Notes: a model not told the origin generated them from the letters alone. A stretch of 64,000 bases of DNA from Cacajao melanocephalus (GCA_963573385.1 CAUYLG010075681.1:1-64000); one strand, 5' to 3'; shown: positions 13,050 through 26,040, numbered from the stretch's first letter. Numbers and translations: made by a program.

Positions 13050-13238
13050 TTATTTTTATCCTCTCTCTGGTACTGTGGCAAGTACTCTGGATGTGTTATG
13101 TTTTCTATTTCTTTTTTCAAGGAAACCAAGGCTTGCAGATATTGGTAAGTTGCCCAAGGTCACACAGCTTGTCTGGGACAGATCAGGGATCAGGCCCGTG
13201 GGGTCAGGCCTGAAGCCTGTGCTCTTAACCATCCCGAT
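13050..13238 (-). mobile_element. MIR, antisense
   Basis: A clear MIR signature: 'agttgcccaaggtcacaca' followed by 'tgtgctcttaaccatc'. The length of about 190 bp covers most of the element. Confidence 0.75.
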
Positions 13239-13770
13239 CTCTGGTTTTTCCTTGGCACTGTGTGCTTGGCTGTGCAGATATCTATTTGATTGATTGGAGG
13301 TGGTAGAGTTAATTATCTTTTTAGTAAGATTTCATAAGCAGTGGAGGAACAGAACATGTTATTGGTCTATGACTTTGCACTGTCTTTGGAAAGACGTATC
13401 TAATCATGGACACCTATATCCCACTTCTGTTTTCCTCCTACTTACCATGGGGTTAAATCCCCATGGAAAAATTTGTGTTCTTTTAATTTTCTATCCCATG
13501 AAAGTTCAGTGTTTGTAATCAACTTTCCCTTTGCCATCTGCCCAGGGGCCACTATGAAATCACTTATGAAAGTCTTTGTTTTTGTTTGTTTCTGCTTATG
13601 AGACCAGATGGTTGCCTCTTCAGTTGTAAAGTGTTAGAGTTTCTATTACACCTACAAAAACCAAAACTTATCTCTGTGTGTGCATGTCACTGTAGCTGTC
13701 CACTCTTAGACAGCTATGAAGAACTAGCCAGTAGTGCTTTATAGGTGGTGTGTGTCTGTAATACCAACTA
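13239..13770. other. Unassigned sequence
   Basis: Single-copy sequence. Nothing beyond chance frames is seen. Confidence 0.45.
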
Positions 13771-14123
13771 CCCAGCTATAAAGAACTGGGACTGGGTGAT
13801 TTATAAAGAAAAGAGGTTTAGTTGGCTCATAGTTCTGCCAGCTGTACAGGAAGCATGGCTGGGAGGCCTCAGGAAACCTACAATCATGGTGAAGTGAAGG
13901 GGAAACCTGCAAGTTCTACATGGCTAGAGCAGAAGGAAAAGAGCACAAAAGGGGAGGCGCTAGACACTTTCCAGCAACCAGGTGTCATGACAACTCACTG
14001 TCATGAGAACAGAAAGGGGAGACATCTGCCCCCATGGTCCAGTCACCTGCCACCAGGATCCTCCTCCAACCCTGGGGATGGACATGAGATTTTGGGCAGG
14101 GACACCAATCCAAACCATATCAG
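13771..14123 (-). mobile_element. MaLR LTR (MST-type), antisense
   Basis: 'gactgggtgatttataaag', 'aaaagaggtttagttggct', 'ctgtacaggaagcatggc', 'ggaggcctcaggaaacc' and the terminal 'ccaaaccatatcag' give a near-complete LTR. The frames of 143 and 106 codons that overlap it are byproducts of LTR sequence. Confidence 0.87.
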
Positions 14124-15785
14124 TCACCTTTCTGGCAGGCAGGGTAGGCAGCAGGCAGGGCTACCTTGGGGGAGTGTTTCCCCAGAGAGAGATGTCAGTA
14201 TCAAGTGCACTCAGATGTGGAAAGGCATCATGGTGTACCTGGTTGGAGCATGAATCCTTGATTCACCTGTTTTCTTTGCACGGAGTCATATTACTTGATT
14301 ACCAAAGGGAAGGGAACTCATAACCCTCAGGGGCACGCTGTATGTCTGTGGTCAGAAGATGGGCCTCCTATAACATTGACTGTGCTCCCTTCTGGCCTTG
14401 GCAGTGACTCAGAGCAAATCACTTCCATCTCTGTGTTGGAAGTTACGTGTCATTACCCACTCAGCCCCCAGCTCCTTCAGGCATCCTTTCTTTGTCGGGG
14501 TTTGTGGCACTTTTTGCTGTTCCCCTGCTCCTGCTTTGCCTAGCCGTCTTCAAGGGAAAGAATTAATCAACACTTCAGATGCGACTGACCAGCTCAGAGC
14601 TGGGGCGGCTCACACTCTTCCTTCAGGACACATCCTCTCATCTCTCTTAGCACAATATTGACTTATTTGAAGTCAGGTCTCTTCATGCACCCGCCGCCGT
14701 GTCCCAGGTCACGTTTATTTCCAGTCCATGATAGAGATGTTGAGAAAATGTGTTCAGAAATTCTCTAGGAATTTGAATGTTGAACTTTAGAATAAAAATG
14801 TGGATGTGTATCGTATGTTTGTCTTACTTTACATCGTAGCAATTCGTTGCTGTTGTGAGTTGTGATGTATCCGTGCTTGACAGGTTGATAAAGACAGCAA
14901 AAACTGCTGCTTCCCTGCAGGTGGCTCCGGAAGCGCTGGTCTTGGCTATCTCAGGATATCACAGTCATGCTTGTGGTTTTTCTGTCCTTGGCAGCTACGG
15001 TTTGCAAAGTTGAAGCTTTGCGTTTATGGCCCATTGTGGGCTTGGTGTGTCATTTGTGCATGGTGAGATTTCCTCAGGCGCTGCTGGAACGTGCACGTCT
15101 ACCGCCTTCAGTCAGTGGCGCATCATGGGGGACAGCATCTGTGCCCTCCCATTGTGTCGTCCACTCTTCCCGACAGGGCTGATGTGGCTCCACTGTGCTT
15201 TTGCTGACCGTCCTTGACCAGCTGCTCACCACTGCACTAGGGTGAAGGTTGGAGCATGCCTGTGAATCCCCCTGTAGCTCTGTGTGACCTACCTGTGTCT
15301 GTTTGCCCTGAGCAGCTGCTCTAGTCTCAGCTCCACCAAGAGTCTGCAACTGTTGTGGGAGACCACGTGGCCAGCAGGAGGTGAGCCAGCCCAGTTCAGT
15401 ACCGAGACACGCAGGCCCTGGGTTTGAATCCCAGGACTGCTGCAGGCATGTGAGGCTGACAGTTACACTCGCACTGTTGTGAAATGAGTGCCTCCAGGGC
15501 CCACCCAAGTAGAGCCTTAGGAATTCCCACTTGACCAGGAGCACTGGGCTAGAACTGTGAACGGGGCCTTCGCTTTTGGGATCCAAGGGGCTGGATCCCT
15601 GAAGACCCCTCCCTCTTCTTCCTTTGCCCCCAGACTCTGTTTTAGCAGGCTCTGGGGTGCTTGCTGAGGGGGTCATCCTACATGTCCAGATCTCAACTGA
15701 AACCCAGCTTAGTTGTAAGATGGGACCTAACAACATTAGAACATTTCGTTCATTGGACACTGAGGAAATGATTGGCAGTTTCTTT
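14124..15785. other. Unassigned sequence, one long antisense frame
   Basis: Single-copy, fairly GC-rich. The - strand frame at 15074-15760 is long, but its translation is Ser/Pro/Gly-rich without domains and no splice or poly(A) context supports it. A weak MIR-like patch is visible near 15415 ('ctgggtttgaatcccagg'). Confidence 0.45.
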
Positions 15786-16055
15786 TCTTTTCTTTTTTAT
15801 TTTGAGATGGAGTCTTAGTTTGTGGTCCAGGTTGGAATGCAGTGGTGCGATCTCAGCTCACTGTAGCCTCTACCTCCCGGATTCAAGCAATTCTCTGCTT
15901 CAGCCTCCCAAGTAGCTGAGGTTACAGGCCCTGCCACCATGCCTGGCTAATTTTTTTTTTGTATTTTTAGTAGAGATGGGGTTTCACTGTCTTGGCCAGG
16001 TTGATTTCGAACTCCTGACCTCATTCGTGATCCACTCGCCTTGGCCTCCCAAATG
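15786..16055 (-). mobile_element. Alu, antisense, 5'-truncated
   Basis: A TTTTC-rich tail and inverted Alu break off at 'ggcctcccaaa'. The flanks 'attggcagtttctt' (15771) and 'gttggcagtttctt' (16056) are a target-site duplication, so truncation occurred at insertion. Confidence 0.9.
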
Positions 16056-16376
16056 GTTGGCAGTTTCTTTGTGGTTGCCCATTCTGGGAATACAAAAGTG
16101 CATAAGTCATAGCCTGGGCTTCAGGGATGTACCCAAGTAATAGAGGAAGGAGAATCGTAACTGCTGTTTTATGACTCGAACTAGGAAATACTGGACCCCT
16201 CTGTCTGTGGACACAGAGATGGAATTTGAGTCCTTCACTGCCAAGGACAGCATTGCTTCACTGCAACTTTTCTCTTTTTTTAAAGAAAAAAAAAAGCTAT
16301 TATTGTTAAAAAAAATAGCTATAGAGTTATATTTTCCTTTACTTGTCCATTCAGAACTTCACTAAAAGAAAGGTAA

Positions 16377-16687
<311 letters not shown>

Positions 16688-17689
16688 TGTATAAATGTAT
16701 TTTTATTTTTCAACATCGTGGAGGTATTACTTTAAATTGGTCTTTGAGGTCAGGTTCTTGGCATTTGCAGGGTATTTATATGGATTTTAGTTTTCAGCTT
16801 TGTAAGGTGGTCTTTCTAGCTTGTGCAGTATGAGGGGTGAGTGCTGGGGCATCTAGAGAAACAATTTAATCCTGAGAGTGCTATTTTACCTAACATGGGT
16901 GAAATGGGATTAAAAGTAACCCTACCCAAGAAGGATATCGCAGGCAGCTTCTGAGGAGACGCTTTATGGAGAACAAGCTGTGTGTGTGGAGGCCAGGTGT
17001 AAGTAATGTCAGGGAGGGAGAGGGGACAGTGCCCTGTCACCTTGCCCCATCACTGTCACCTTTTCACCCTGGCTTTCTCCCCATAGCGCATCTCCCATCA
17101 TCCCGTCACCCTGGGCCCTGTTGCCCTGGCTCACATCACTCTGGTTCTGTCACCTCCTCACCCTGGATTCCCCTTTCCTGAGTCCCTGTCATGGGGCTTT
17201 GAAGCTATTGCTGCCTATGTGGCCCCATTAACTATGTTCTTCTAGCAGATGAGAATGTTTCTGTGGCTTTGAAATCTTCCAACCCGTGGAATTTCCCATC
17301 TTGCTGCAGGTGCACGGGGCTGCAGATGCTCAGAGCTGCTCTGTCCATGCCGTCTGACGTCTTTGCCCTGATGCTTCAGTGGTGCCAGGCAGGGTTACCC
17401 TGGGGCCTTCCAGAGGACCTTTCTATTGCCTTAGGAAGCCGCTCTGAATCTTTGAACGACCCTTGCAGGAAATCCTTGGACATAAGTTTATGGGGTCAGC
17501 CTCCTGAGTGGGCATGAGGGTGGGCAGAATAGAGGGGGCTGTGGCATGATGCATGTTAAGGGTCCAGGGCTCATCTGGTGGGGGACAGCCTGGGAGGCTG
17601 GGAGCTGCTGGGCCCGTGGTATGCCCTGCCTCAGTGGAGACAGGAGAGGAAGGCCAGGAGGTATCATAGTGACCGGGTCAGCTTCTTCA
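16688..17689. other. Unassigned sequence
   Basis: Single-copy and GC-rich. The donor-like 'ccaggtgtaagtaatg' near 16995 has no matching acceptor with an open exon. Confidence 0.45.
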
Positions 17690-18035
17690 GCCTGTCTTTG
17701 CCTGACCCTCCCTGCCAGCCGCCTGGGCTTTGCCACCAGTAATACTGAACTGCTCTGCTCCCTCCTCCCTGCTCCCCATGCTGTCTTCCCACTCCTTCTG
17801 TTTCTTTGCCTAGGCCATTTCCTTGAGCTTCTGCCCGGACACCTTCCTGTCCACAGTCGTCTCTGCTGTACCCCGGGGGAGCCCCCTCTCTTCTGCACCC
17901 CTGCAGCCAGTCCTGGGCCTCCCTCCACCTGACCCCTCCTCATGTGTTCTGTGTCCTCCTCCATCCTTGGCCACCCTGGACCCCACTTGAGGACAGCACG
18001 GAGTCTTGTCACCCTTCTGCTTGACCCCTCCCCAG
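17690..18035 (+). mobile_element. L2 fragment (probable)
   Basis: Pyrimidine-rich text of L2 character ('ctccctgctccccatgctg', 'gagcttctgcccggacac'), then 'cttgaggacagcacggagtc', which resembles the L2 'cttgagggcagggactgtgtc' segment. The 246-codon antisense frame at 17488-18228 overlaps this and is best explained by low stop density in GC-rich L2 sequence. Confidence 0.45.
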
Positions 18036-18444
18036 CGGGGAATGGGGGCTGTGGGTGACATGGTGAGGTGGAACCCCATCCCCAGCCCAGGTCAGAATAC
18101 CTACGTCTGAAGTTGCAGAGCCCTACGCGGGGCAGAGAAATGTTGAGAACTTTTGCCTTTTCACTTAAAGGAGGCACTTCAGGGCTTCTCTTTGGCATAA
18201 TCAAATGACCAGCATTGTTACTCTTCACTTCGGGGCCATTATTCAGTATAGTAAGGGCTGCTTGAATTCAAGCTCTGTGATCCGCAGCAGTTGATCTGAT
18301 GACCACGACAACTTCTCTGTGACTCGTGTTCAAGCAGTGCCTGCAGCGTGGATCTTGTGGACAGAGGGAGGAGTCGCATCCTGGGCAGGACAAAGCAGGT
18401 CGGTGCAGGACCTCATCACACTCCTCTGTGCAGTGTGCAGTGTG

Positions 18445-18568
18445 AAACCGACAAATTATTTATTTCTGGAGTTGTTCGTTTACTACTTTTGGACCACAGT
18501 TGACTGTGGGTAACTGAAGCTACACAAAGTAAAACCAGGATAAGCTGGGAGTCGGAGGGACTACTGTA
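18445..18568. mobile_element. Tigger (Tc1/mariner) fragment
   Basis: 'ttatttatttctggagttg', 'gaccacagttgactgtggg', 'taactgaagctacacaaag' and the terminal 'ggactactgta' match the end of a Tigger-group element. One terminal inverted repeat with the TA target is retained. Confidence 0.7.
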
Positions 18569-20026
18569 TTCTCCAGGAAAGTTTAAAACAGTTTCATGGT
18601 CGGGTACCTTTACTGTGTTAAAATTGTTTGAATGTGGCAAATATTGCATGTGGAGTTCATGTTAATGATTTATGAAAGTTTTCAATGAAGCAGGGCATTT
18701 CTTTCCTGTCTGGCACCTGGATGAAGAGGATATTTATTATGACAATTTCCTGCGCTGGATATGGGTGCTGTGCAACTTCTGTGATTGCTCGCTCAGTTGC
18801 AGAACAGAAAAACTATTGGATAAGTGCTTTAGACAGCCAGGCAGAGAAAAATGATGTTTTAAACAGCAGTAAATGCATTGATGAAAATTTAGGAAATGGC
18901 AACTTTTTAAAAAAAATGATATACTTTGGCAGAGAGAGGAACCTTAAAATTATTCCTTTTATTAAAAGCATACAGAGTAGTTTAAACATAAGCTTCTTTA
19001 ATTACTTTCTGATTTAAGTATCTGGTTTTTAAGGTGGTAACTATGTTTGAATTATATTGTTATATTCCCGTACCATGCATGTTTAGCTTATAGTGAATTT
19101 TGTGATGACTTGCTTCACTGTTATTTTTCCATGGGGTAAGTGTTGCCATATGTGCCGGGCACCCCATCTGGGATGTGCCTGTCCTCTGCATTCTGGGCCT
19201 CTTTGGCGCCTGATGTCCCATGGGCCACATCACCTATGTTTGCTGCCATCGGTTATGAGTCTTGGCAAATGGGGTCACTTAGCTATCCTGTCAGGGACCT
19301 GTCAGGTTTGCGATCCTGTCTTTGTCATGCGGTCAATACTCTCGCTTTGGCAGTTTCTCCGGAACCTGTTAAACATTGATGTGTGTTTCAAGCAGATCCT
19401 GGTGAACTGGGTATTAATGTGTCTTTGAAAATATCCTTTTCATCCAGGCTACTGGTACACCATTATTATTACTATCTTAACTAGAAATAAAGTATTTGAA
19501 GTGACTGTGATAAGAATGTTTTAACATTATTTTTAACTTTGGTGATGTTTTCCTATCATTGATCTTAAAGAAGATAATAAATACTTAGCTTGTATTTAGT
19601 TTTTCCTCTTACTGAATTTTCTGTGACTTAGCTGATATGTTTGTTAGTGTTTCTGGAAAAGTGGTAGGAAACCATGTTTCTTTTTCTGAAGCTGGGCTTC
19701 AGGCTGCAGCTCTGGTAGAGGTTCTCTGGTGTTTGTTGAGAGGCATTCAAGTTCTGTGAAGGATTTCAGCCCTGCTCCCAGCAGCTGGGGTGGGAGACAG
19801 AGGGATGTGTCTACACCAGCTCTTTCTAGGTGCCTGAGATCCTGCGTAGGATGCAGGAACTGGGATTTGATCACTTGATAGCATGACTTAAAATCTGTAA
19901 AAGGAGTGAGCTCACAGGAAAAACAAAAGTTCTCATTCTTGGTAGGAAATTCCAAAGTGTAGTGGAAATGTAAGGAGCTGGTCGTAGCATTTATTTCATG
20001 GGGAGAGTGGGATCCTTATAATTGTT
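18569..20026. other. Unassigned sequence
   Basis: AT-rich in 18660-19110 and 19430-19640. Frames of about 110 codons on the + strand (18685-19017, 19093-19428) show no splice signals, domains or repeat origin I can name. Confidence 0.45.
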
Positions 20027-20039
20027 AAGGATGATCACT

Positions 20040-20357
20040 CTTTTATTTTTAAATTTTAAGTTCTGGGATACATGTGCAGAACATGTAGGTTTGTTACATA
20101 GGTATACATGTGCCATGGTGGTTGGCTGCATACATCAACCCCTCATCTAGGTTTTAAGCCCCTGATGCATTAGGTATTTATCCTAATGCTCTCCCTCCCC
20201 TCGCTCCCCACCCCCTGACAAGCCCCAGTGTGTGATGTTCCCCTCCCTGTGTCCATGCGTTCTCATTGTCAGCTGCCACTTATGAGTGAGAACATGCAGT
20301 GTTTCATTTTCTGTTCTGGTGTTAGTTTGCTGAGCATGATGGTTTTCAGCTTCAAAG
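20040..20357 (-). mobile_element. L1 3' end, antisense, 5'-truncated
   Basis: 'aaattttaagttctgggat' and 'acatgtgcagaacatgtag' are the reversed L1 3' terminus, and 'cttatgagtgagaacatgc' belongs to the region just after ORF2. Flanks 'aaggatgatcactc' and 'aaggatggtcgctt' form a diverged target-site duplication. The copy is probably of primate-specific age, but its T-rich end shows no long intact tail. Confidence 0.9.
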
Positions 20358-20479
20358 GATGGTCGCTTAAGATGAAGTCCCTTTGCAGGGGCTTCTGTCT
20401 CTGCCCTCAATGATGTTCTTCGGCCTTGTTTCCACCCTTCATATAGGTGTCAAAAGACACTTGTGGGCCTGGCCCTTCC

Positions 20480-20750
20480 TCCTTGCGGTCTTCACTCCTG
20501 GGCCCCTTTTCAATGAGGCCTTCCCTTGTGTTCTGTGTAAATTGGAGTTTCCGCCCTGTTTATCCAGCTCTATTCTGTTCTTTTATTCCATAGTGCTGCA
20601 GTCTCAGATTATTAACAAGTAGTGGTGTGTTTATTGCTTGCTGTTTTCTTTAGATAAAATAAGATCTCCATGAGGGCAGGATTGTTACTTTAAACACTCA
20701 TGTGCTGGGCATAGAGTAATTGCTTGGTAAATATTTGTTGAATGGATCAG
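20480..20750 (+). mobile_element. L2 3' end
   Basis: 'tcaatgaggccttcccttg', 'ctccatgagggcaggattg', 'gtgctgggcatagagtaa' and 'aaatatttgttgaatgga' follow L2 in order to its 3' terminus. Confidence 0.8.
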
Positions 20751-22224
20751 TCTCTCTGAAGATCGGCTAGATTTATCTTCTGCTTGTGTGACCAAGAGGT
20801 TGGATACTCCAAGTCTGTGAAACTCTGTGATTGGTTATCCATGACGATATCACCTTTGGGTGAAGATTTTGAGGGTTTCAATAAGCTTAGACATTGGACA
20901 GTAATTGCAGGGCCCCTCTTCTTGCTTAGTAAAGTCTTCTTGACGCTGAGAGCTGTGAATGGCAATCTGTGCTCTCAGGGTTTCGATGGTTATGGTTTCA
21001 GTATGCGTGGGACTTACGTTGGGCTCCTGGTGAACTGAGTATTAATATGCTTTTGAAACCTGCTCTTAATGTACAAATTAGTTTGGAGTAAAGTTAGATC
21101 TCTGATCCTTAAAGACTGAACTATTAGATGTAGAGTGAGGGTTTAAGACCCAGGCTCGAGAGTCCCTGGGTTCTATACTCTGGGACCCTGTGTGAGAGTG
21201 AGCTGTCACTGATTTCCGTCAGTGCACTCAAGAAGTGGCATGGAGCGGCCTGAGCCGAGGGGGGCCGCAGTGGCCATGAGAAGAAAGCGTGAGTGGAAGT
21301 GGATGTGGAAGGCAGAATAATTAGGATCGGCATGCAGTTTACAGGTGGATACGGAGGAGTTGGAGGCTGCATGATTTCTGCATGGGTAACTAACCCATCC
21401 AGATGGCTGACTGGCATTCAGGGAGGTGGGGGTAATGCCCCCATTTCAGAAGAAAGATGTTTCAGAACAAACTCATCTTCCCATTCCCCAAACTGGCCTC
21501 CCTTCTCAATATCCCTGTCTGTGTTAATTCTCCCTTGAACTGGGCACAGAGCTTCCTGACTTGAGGGAGCTTGGATGCCTGTCCCTTTCTTCTTTCCTGC
21601 TGGACACAGTTCCACAAGCCTCTTGGCTTGGGAATCCCCTGTCCCATCTTTGTCTGGCACTTAGTCTGTGGGCTGGAATCATCTGGGCAGGCGGAGTCCC
21701 TGGCCTCCCCACTTCGCTAGGCGCCCAGAGCTCCCTGGACTTCCCTGGAGTCAAAGAGGAGTCTTCGCCTGGGGGGATCAGAACTGGGCCTGCTGCATAT
21801 TGAGCAGTCTGGAGTGGAGTCAGACAAAGCATGGCCATGGCCTTGTGGTTGTGCCTCTTGATTCCCTCCAGGAGCTGGTGCCAGCGAGGGCGAACAGGTC
21901 TGTGTATCTGACCATTGCACCTCCGAGGGTCCAGAGACTGGTTTCCCCAAGAACCTCATTTCAGAGAATGAGGCCTTGTCTAAGTGGTGCTAAAAAGCCG
22001 TTTCCATCTAAACAGCTGGTTGATATATGGACACAGGAAGATGCTCTCTTCAGATCTACTGATAATGAACGAGGTTCTTAACTTAGGGAGAAAGTATTTA
22101 GGTAAATAAACGTTTTGTAACTTCAGTGGTGGATAAGGAGGGGCCTGTTGTCATATCTATAGATTAACTGTGTCTGTGTATATTGTAAGTTTGTATTACT
22201 TGCGTTTCCACACGCTTCAAGTTA
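20751..22224. other. Unassigned sequence
   Basis: Single-copy and moderately GC-rich. Overlapping frames on both strands (for example 21668-22081 and 21524-21838) are mutually antisense with no splice-bounded exon, so no gene is called. Confidence 0.45.
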
Positions 22225-22290
22225 CATATGTGTGTATACATGTATATGTGACTGTGACGCGTGTGTGCACACGCACACACACACACTCTT
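22225..22290. repeat. Alternating purine-pyrimidine tract (TG/CA)
   Basis: TATGTGTGTATACATG passes through GACGCGTGTGTGCACACG into CACACACACACAC. Almost every step alternates purine and pyrimidine, including CGCGTG, so the tract is a good Z-DNA former. It contains several short perfect palindromes. Confidence 0.85.
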
Positions 22291-22574
22291 CCACCTTCTC
22301 GTGCAAGCGTCCCTCCTTTTGGTGGCAGCATTAGGAGCACATGGTGGCAGCTGCTTTCTGTGGTGGAGCCCGGTTGCCTCTGACTCCCTTGCTGTGGGTT
22401 GAAGCTGAAGCAATCACCAAGCTACTGCACTTACAACTGCGTTTTGAGTACGTAAGAGTAGGTTCACCTCTGAGTGAAAGGACGGGTGAGACTTGCTGTG
22501 TTTCTGTCCTTGACACTGCCTTGCAGTTGTTAGGCTGCAACAGCGTGAGAGGCTGTCTCCTTGGGGGTTGAGAA

Positions 22575-22725
22575 AGGAGCTAGCACGTGTTTTGTGACAG
22601 GACTTTTGATACCTCATCTCACTCAGTTTTCCCACCAAACTTTTTGAAATGGGTATGATGCAAATTTGCCTACAGTAAAACTGAGGCTCAGAAACTTTGA
22701 TTGACAAGTAGCCCTGCCAAATAGT
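22575..22725 (-). mobile_element. MIR fragment, antisense
   Basis: 'gatacctcatctcactcag', 'aatgggtatgatgcaaa' and 'taaaactgaggctcagaaa' follow reversed MIR order. Confidence 0.6.
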
Positions 22726-23059
22726 GGGAAAGCGGAAGGTGCTGGCTGCAGCCTTTATTCTCTCTGATCCCAAACCTGAGTTCCTTCCCCCCTTTCCTCA
22801 TCTGGCAATGTGATTTGGAGGTAGTTTATAATAATCTTTCCATCTTCCTTTTCTCTCTGTCTGCTATTCTGGATAGTTTCTATCACTGTGTCTTCATAGG
22901 GCACTCCTACCCTAGGCCTCTCCAGACCACTCCAGCTCTTGAGTGAGGGAACGTCGCGGTGTGTCTTTGGAGATTGGTCATAGGGATGGAGGGAGGGGAG
23001 AGAAGTGTGGTGTCCAATGTCTGGTTTATCGTGGCTGCATACTTTTTATCTCTTGTATT

Positions 23060-23192
23060 GCATTTTTCATCTGTAGGGTTGGATTTGGTCTTTTTATATC
23101 TTCCACTTCTCTCCTTATCACTCATGCTTTGCTTTTCCTTCTTGAATGCACAGGGCATGTTTATCTTCATCATTTTAACATACTGCCTTCTC
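23060..23192 (-). mobile_element. Old L1 UTR-type fragment, antisense, part 1
   Basis: Low-GC sequence ending 'catgtttatcttcatcatt' fits the segment before 'gattctgtttctcttggct', which resumes at 23640. The younger L1 at 23193 appears to have inserted into it in the opposite orientation. Confidence 0.45.
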
Positions 23193-23638
23193 ACTGTTCA
23201 CAATAGCAAAGACTTGGAACCAACCCAAATGCCCATCAATGATAGACTGGATAAAGAAAATATGGCACATATATACCATGGAATACTATGCAGCCATAAG
23301 AAAGGATGACTTTATGTCCTTTGCAGGGACATGGATGAAGCTAGAAACCATCATTCTCGGCAGTCTGACACAAGAATGGAAAACCAAACACCGCATGTTC
23401 TCACTCATAGTGGGTGTCGAACAATGAGAACATATGGGCACAGGAAGGGGAACATCACACACTGGGCCTTGTTAGGGGGTGGGAGACAAGGGGAAGGATA
23501 GCATTAGGAGAAATACCTAATGTAGATGATGGGTTGATGAGTGCAGCTAACCACCATGGTACGTGTATACCTATGCAACAAACCTGCATGTTCTGCACAT
23601 GTACCCCAGAACTTAAAGTATAATAATAAAAATATACC
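23193..23638 (+). mobile_element. L1 3' end, sense, 5'-truncated (relatively young-looking)
   Basis: Starts at 'cacaatagcaaagacttgg', runs through the last ORF2 codons (MEYYAAIRKDDF and MKLETIILGSL in frame near 23280-23370) and the 3' UTR, and ends 'acttaaagtataataataa'. Only the ORF2 C-terminus is present, and no catalytic domain is included. The reading frame of the remnant is largely intact, which suggests primate age. Flanking target-site duplications are not clear. Confidence 0.92.
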
Positions 23639-24270
23639 ACTTTCCATCATCTTGGACATTTCTGATTCTGTTTCTCTTGGCTGATTTCCCTTATCATTAT
23701 GGGTTTTATTTTCTTTTCATGCTTGGTACTTTTTGTTTCGATAGCAGACATTGTAAATTTCACCTGGTTGGGTGCTGGCTGTTTTTTTGGGAGGGGCTAT
23801 TCTTTTAAATATTTTGGGCTTTATTCTGGAAACAAGCTTCTTGGAAATAGTACGACCCATTTGAGGCTGACTTACGAGCTTTGTAAGCTGGGCCCAGAGT
23901 CACTTTTAGTTCAGAGCTAATTTGCCCCCACTGTTGAGGCAGGACCCTTCTGAGGGCTCTTGTGTCCCATGCATAAGGAGATTTTCCATTTGGCTGGTGG
24001 GAACACACTTCTCTCCAGATGGCTCTGCCTGCTTCTTTCTGGTGGTTCTTCCCCGGCCTTGGTGTTTTCCTTACCTGCATGCATCATTAATCCTCAGCTG
24101 GAGGTGTGTGGGGAGCCCCCTCTCTTGAGTGTCCTCCTCTCTGCCTTGACCTTCCTGAGTGCTGAACTCTGTCTCCTTAGGACAACCCCAGGCTCTGCCT
24201 GGAAGGGAGATCCCCCTCCGTGCACTGCAGCTACGAAGCTCTCTCCAGCAGTGAGTGGGCACGGGTAGGG
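23639..24270 (-). mobile_element. Old L1 UTR-type sequence, antisense, part 2
   Basis: 'cttatcattatgggtttta', 'gcagacattgtaaatttca', 'ttgggtgctggctg', 'ctgaggcaggacccttctg'-type text and 'ggctggtgggaaca' match in order a common reversed L1M untranslated segment. Exact subfamily and UTR (5' or 3') need an alignment. Small frames inside are incidental. Confidence 0.65.
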
Positions 24271-24489
24271 TTGCGTCATGTGGGTCCTGTCTTAGGAATC
24301 ACTGTCCCATGCTGCCTGTTGTCAAATGTATGAAAACTGTTTCCGTTTTAGTTATTTAAGGACAGAGGGTACAGCTAATCCTTTATATTCCATATTGGCC
24401 AGAAGGTCAGAAGTCACCCATAATGTTATTTTAACCATGGTTCTAGGAATAGATTAACTTTGGAACACTTTTGTGGAGTATACAGACTC

Positions 24490-25107
<618 letters not shown>

Positions 25108-25770
25108 TTGTTTATTCATATTTATGAATAAAATGAGCTTTACCCAAAGCTCGTGGAAGCATCACTGCGAACCACCTTCCTCTTGCCCTGCCAGCCTGAC
25201 CCTTCCGCTTGCACCTGGAAACTGTTCCGTGCCCTTCCCTGCTCCAGCTCGCACCTGCCCTCCAAAGGGCTGCCACACCTGGTCCAGGTGTGCCGCGGGG
25301 GCCCAGGCTGGAACTCCAGGCCAGACTTAGCTTACCTCATTCCGCCTCCAGGTTCTTGGCACTGGCTGCCATTTACCCTTGGCAGCCCTCTGCCTGCAGG
25401 AGGGACTTAGAAATGAGGAAAAGCCACCACCAAGGATTACATCATATCAAACCCTGGGGCCTTTTCCTGGTCAGCCAGGACAATGAGAATCGTTTCCAAA
25501 TTCTGAGATTGTTGAGAAATTTCAAGGAAGAGTTTTCTATCTTCCTTCTGCTCATGGAGACAGTGTGTGGGTGTGTCATGTGTCTCCTGCGGCCCTGATC
25601 TGCTAGGAAGGCAACCCTGGCTTGGTTGCTCATTCTCACAGCTGCACATGGCTTGGTTCTCTGGTTTTGGTGTAGAGGTTGCAGGGGTTGTGGGACCCAG
25701 AGACAAAATGAGAAGCTTGAAGCGGAAGAAGTTGGCTTTGTGCACCCCGCCTGGGAGGGCTCAGGGTTAC
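25108..25770. other. Unassigned sequence
   Basis: Single-copy. The 129-codon + frame (25209-25598) and its opposite-strand partner lack splice or domain support. Confidence 0.45.
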
Positions 25771-25860
25771 ACTCCCTGTTTTAGACAAGGAAATTGAAGC
25801 TCAGAGATGGTAAAGGGTTGTCCCCACAGCCAGTGCACCAAACAGCTATGCTCTCCTTGG
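25771..25860 (-). mobile_element. MIR fragment, antisense
   Basis: 'agacaaggaaattgaagct' and 'cagagatggtaaagggttg' match the reversed MIR core. Confidence 0.5.
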
Positions 25861-25888
25861 CGTGTCACACTGCCTTTTGATAATTAGG

Positions 25889-26025
25889 GCTTTTTTTTTT
25901 TTTTTTTTTAAAGAGGGGGTTTCACCATGTTGGTCAGGCTGGTCTTGAACTCCTGACCTCAGGTGATCCACCCGCCTTGGCCTCCAAAGTGCTTGGATTA
26001 CAGGCGTGAGCCACCACACCCGGCC
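25889..26025 (-). mobile_element. Left-arm-only Alu, antisense
   Basis: A run of about 19 T, then 'aaagagggggtttcaccatg', then the inverted left arm to 'ccaccacacccggcc'. There is no right arm. A 15-bp direct repeat 'aattagggctttttt' (25882 and 26026) brackets it. On its own strand the copy is about 116 nt plus an A tail. It shares 'cctccaaagt' and 'cttggatt' with the copy at 10957. Confidence 0.92.
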
Positions 26026-26040
26026 AATTAGGGCTTTTTT

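Noticed and set aside
15074..15760. 228-codon frame on the - strand
   Set aside because: GC-rich single-copy sequence, Ser/Gly-rich translation without motifs, and competing frames on the other strand. Nothing beyond length supports it.
17488..18228. 246-codon frame on the - strand
   Set aside because: It runs antisense through probable L2 sequence in a GC-rich region where stops are rare. It has Arg/Gly/Pro-rich composition, no domain, no splice or poly(A) signals, and strong opposing frames.
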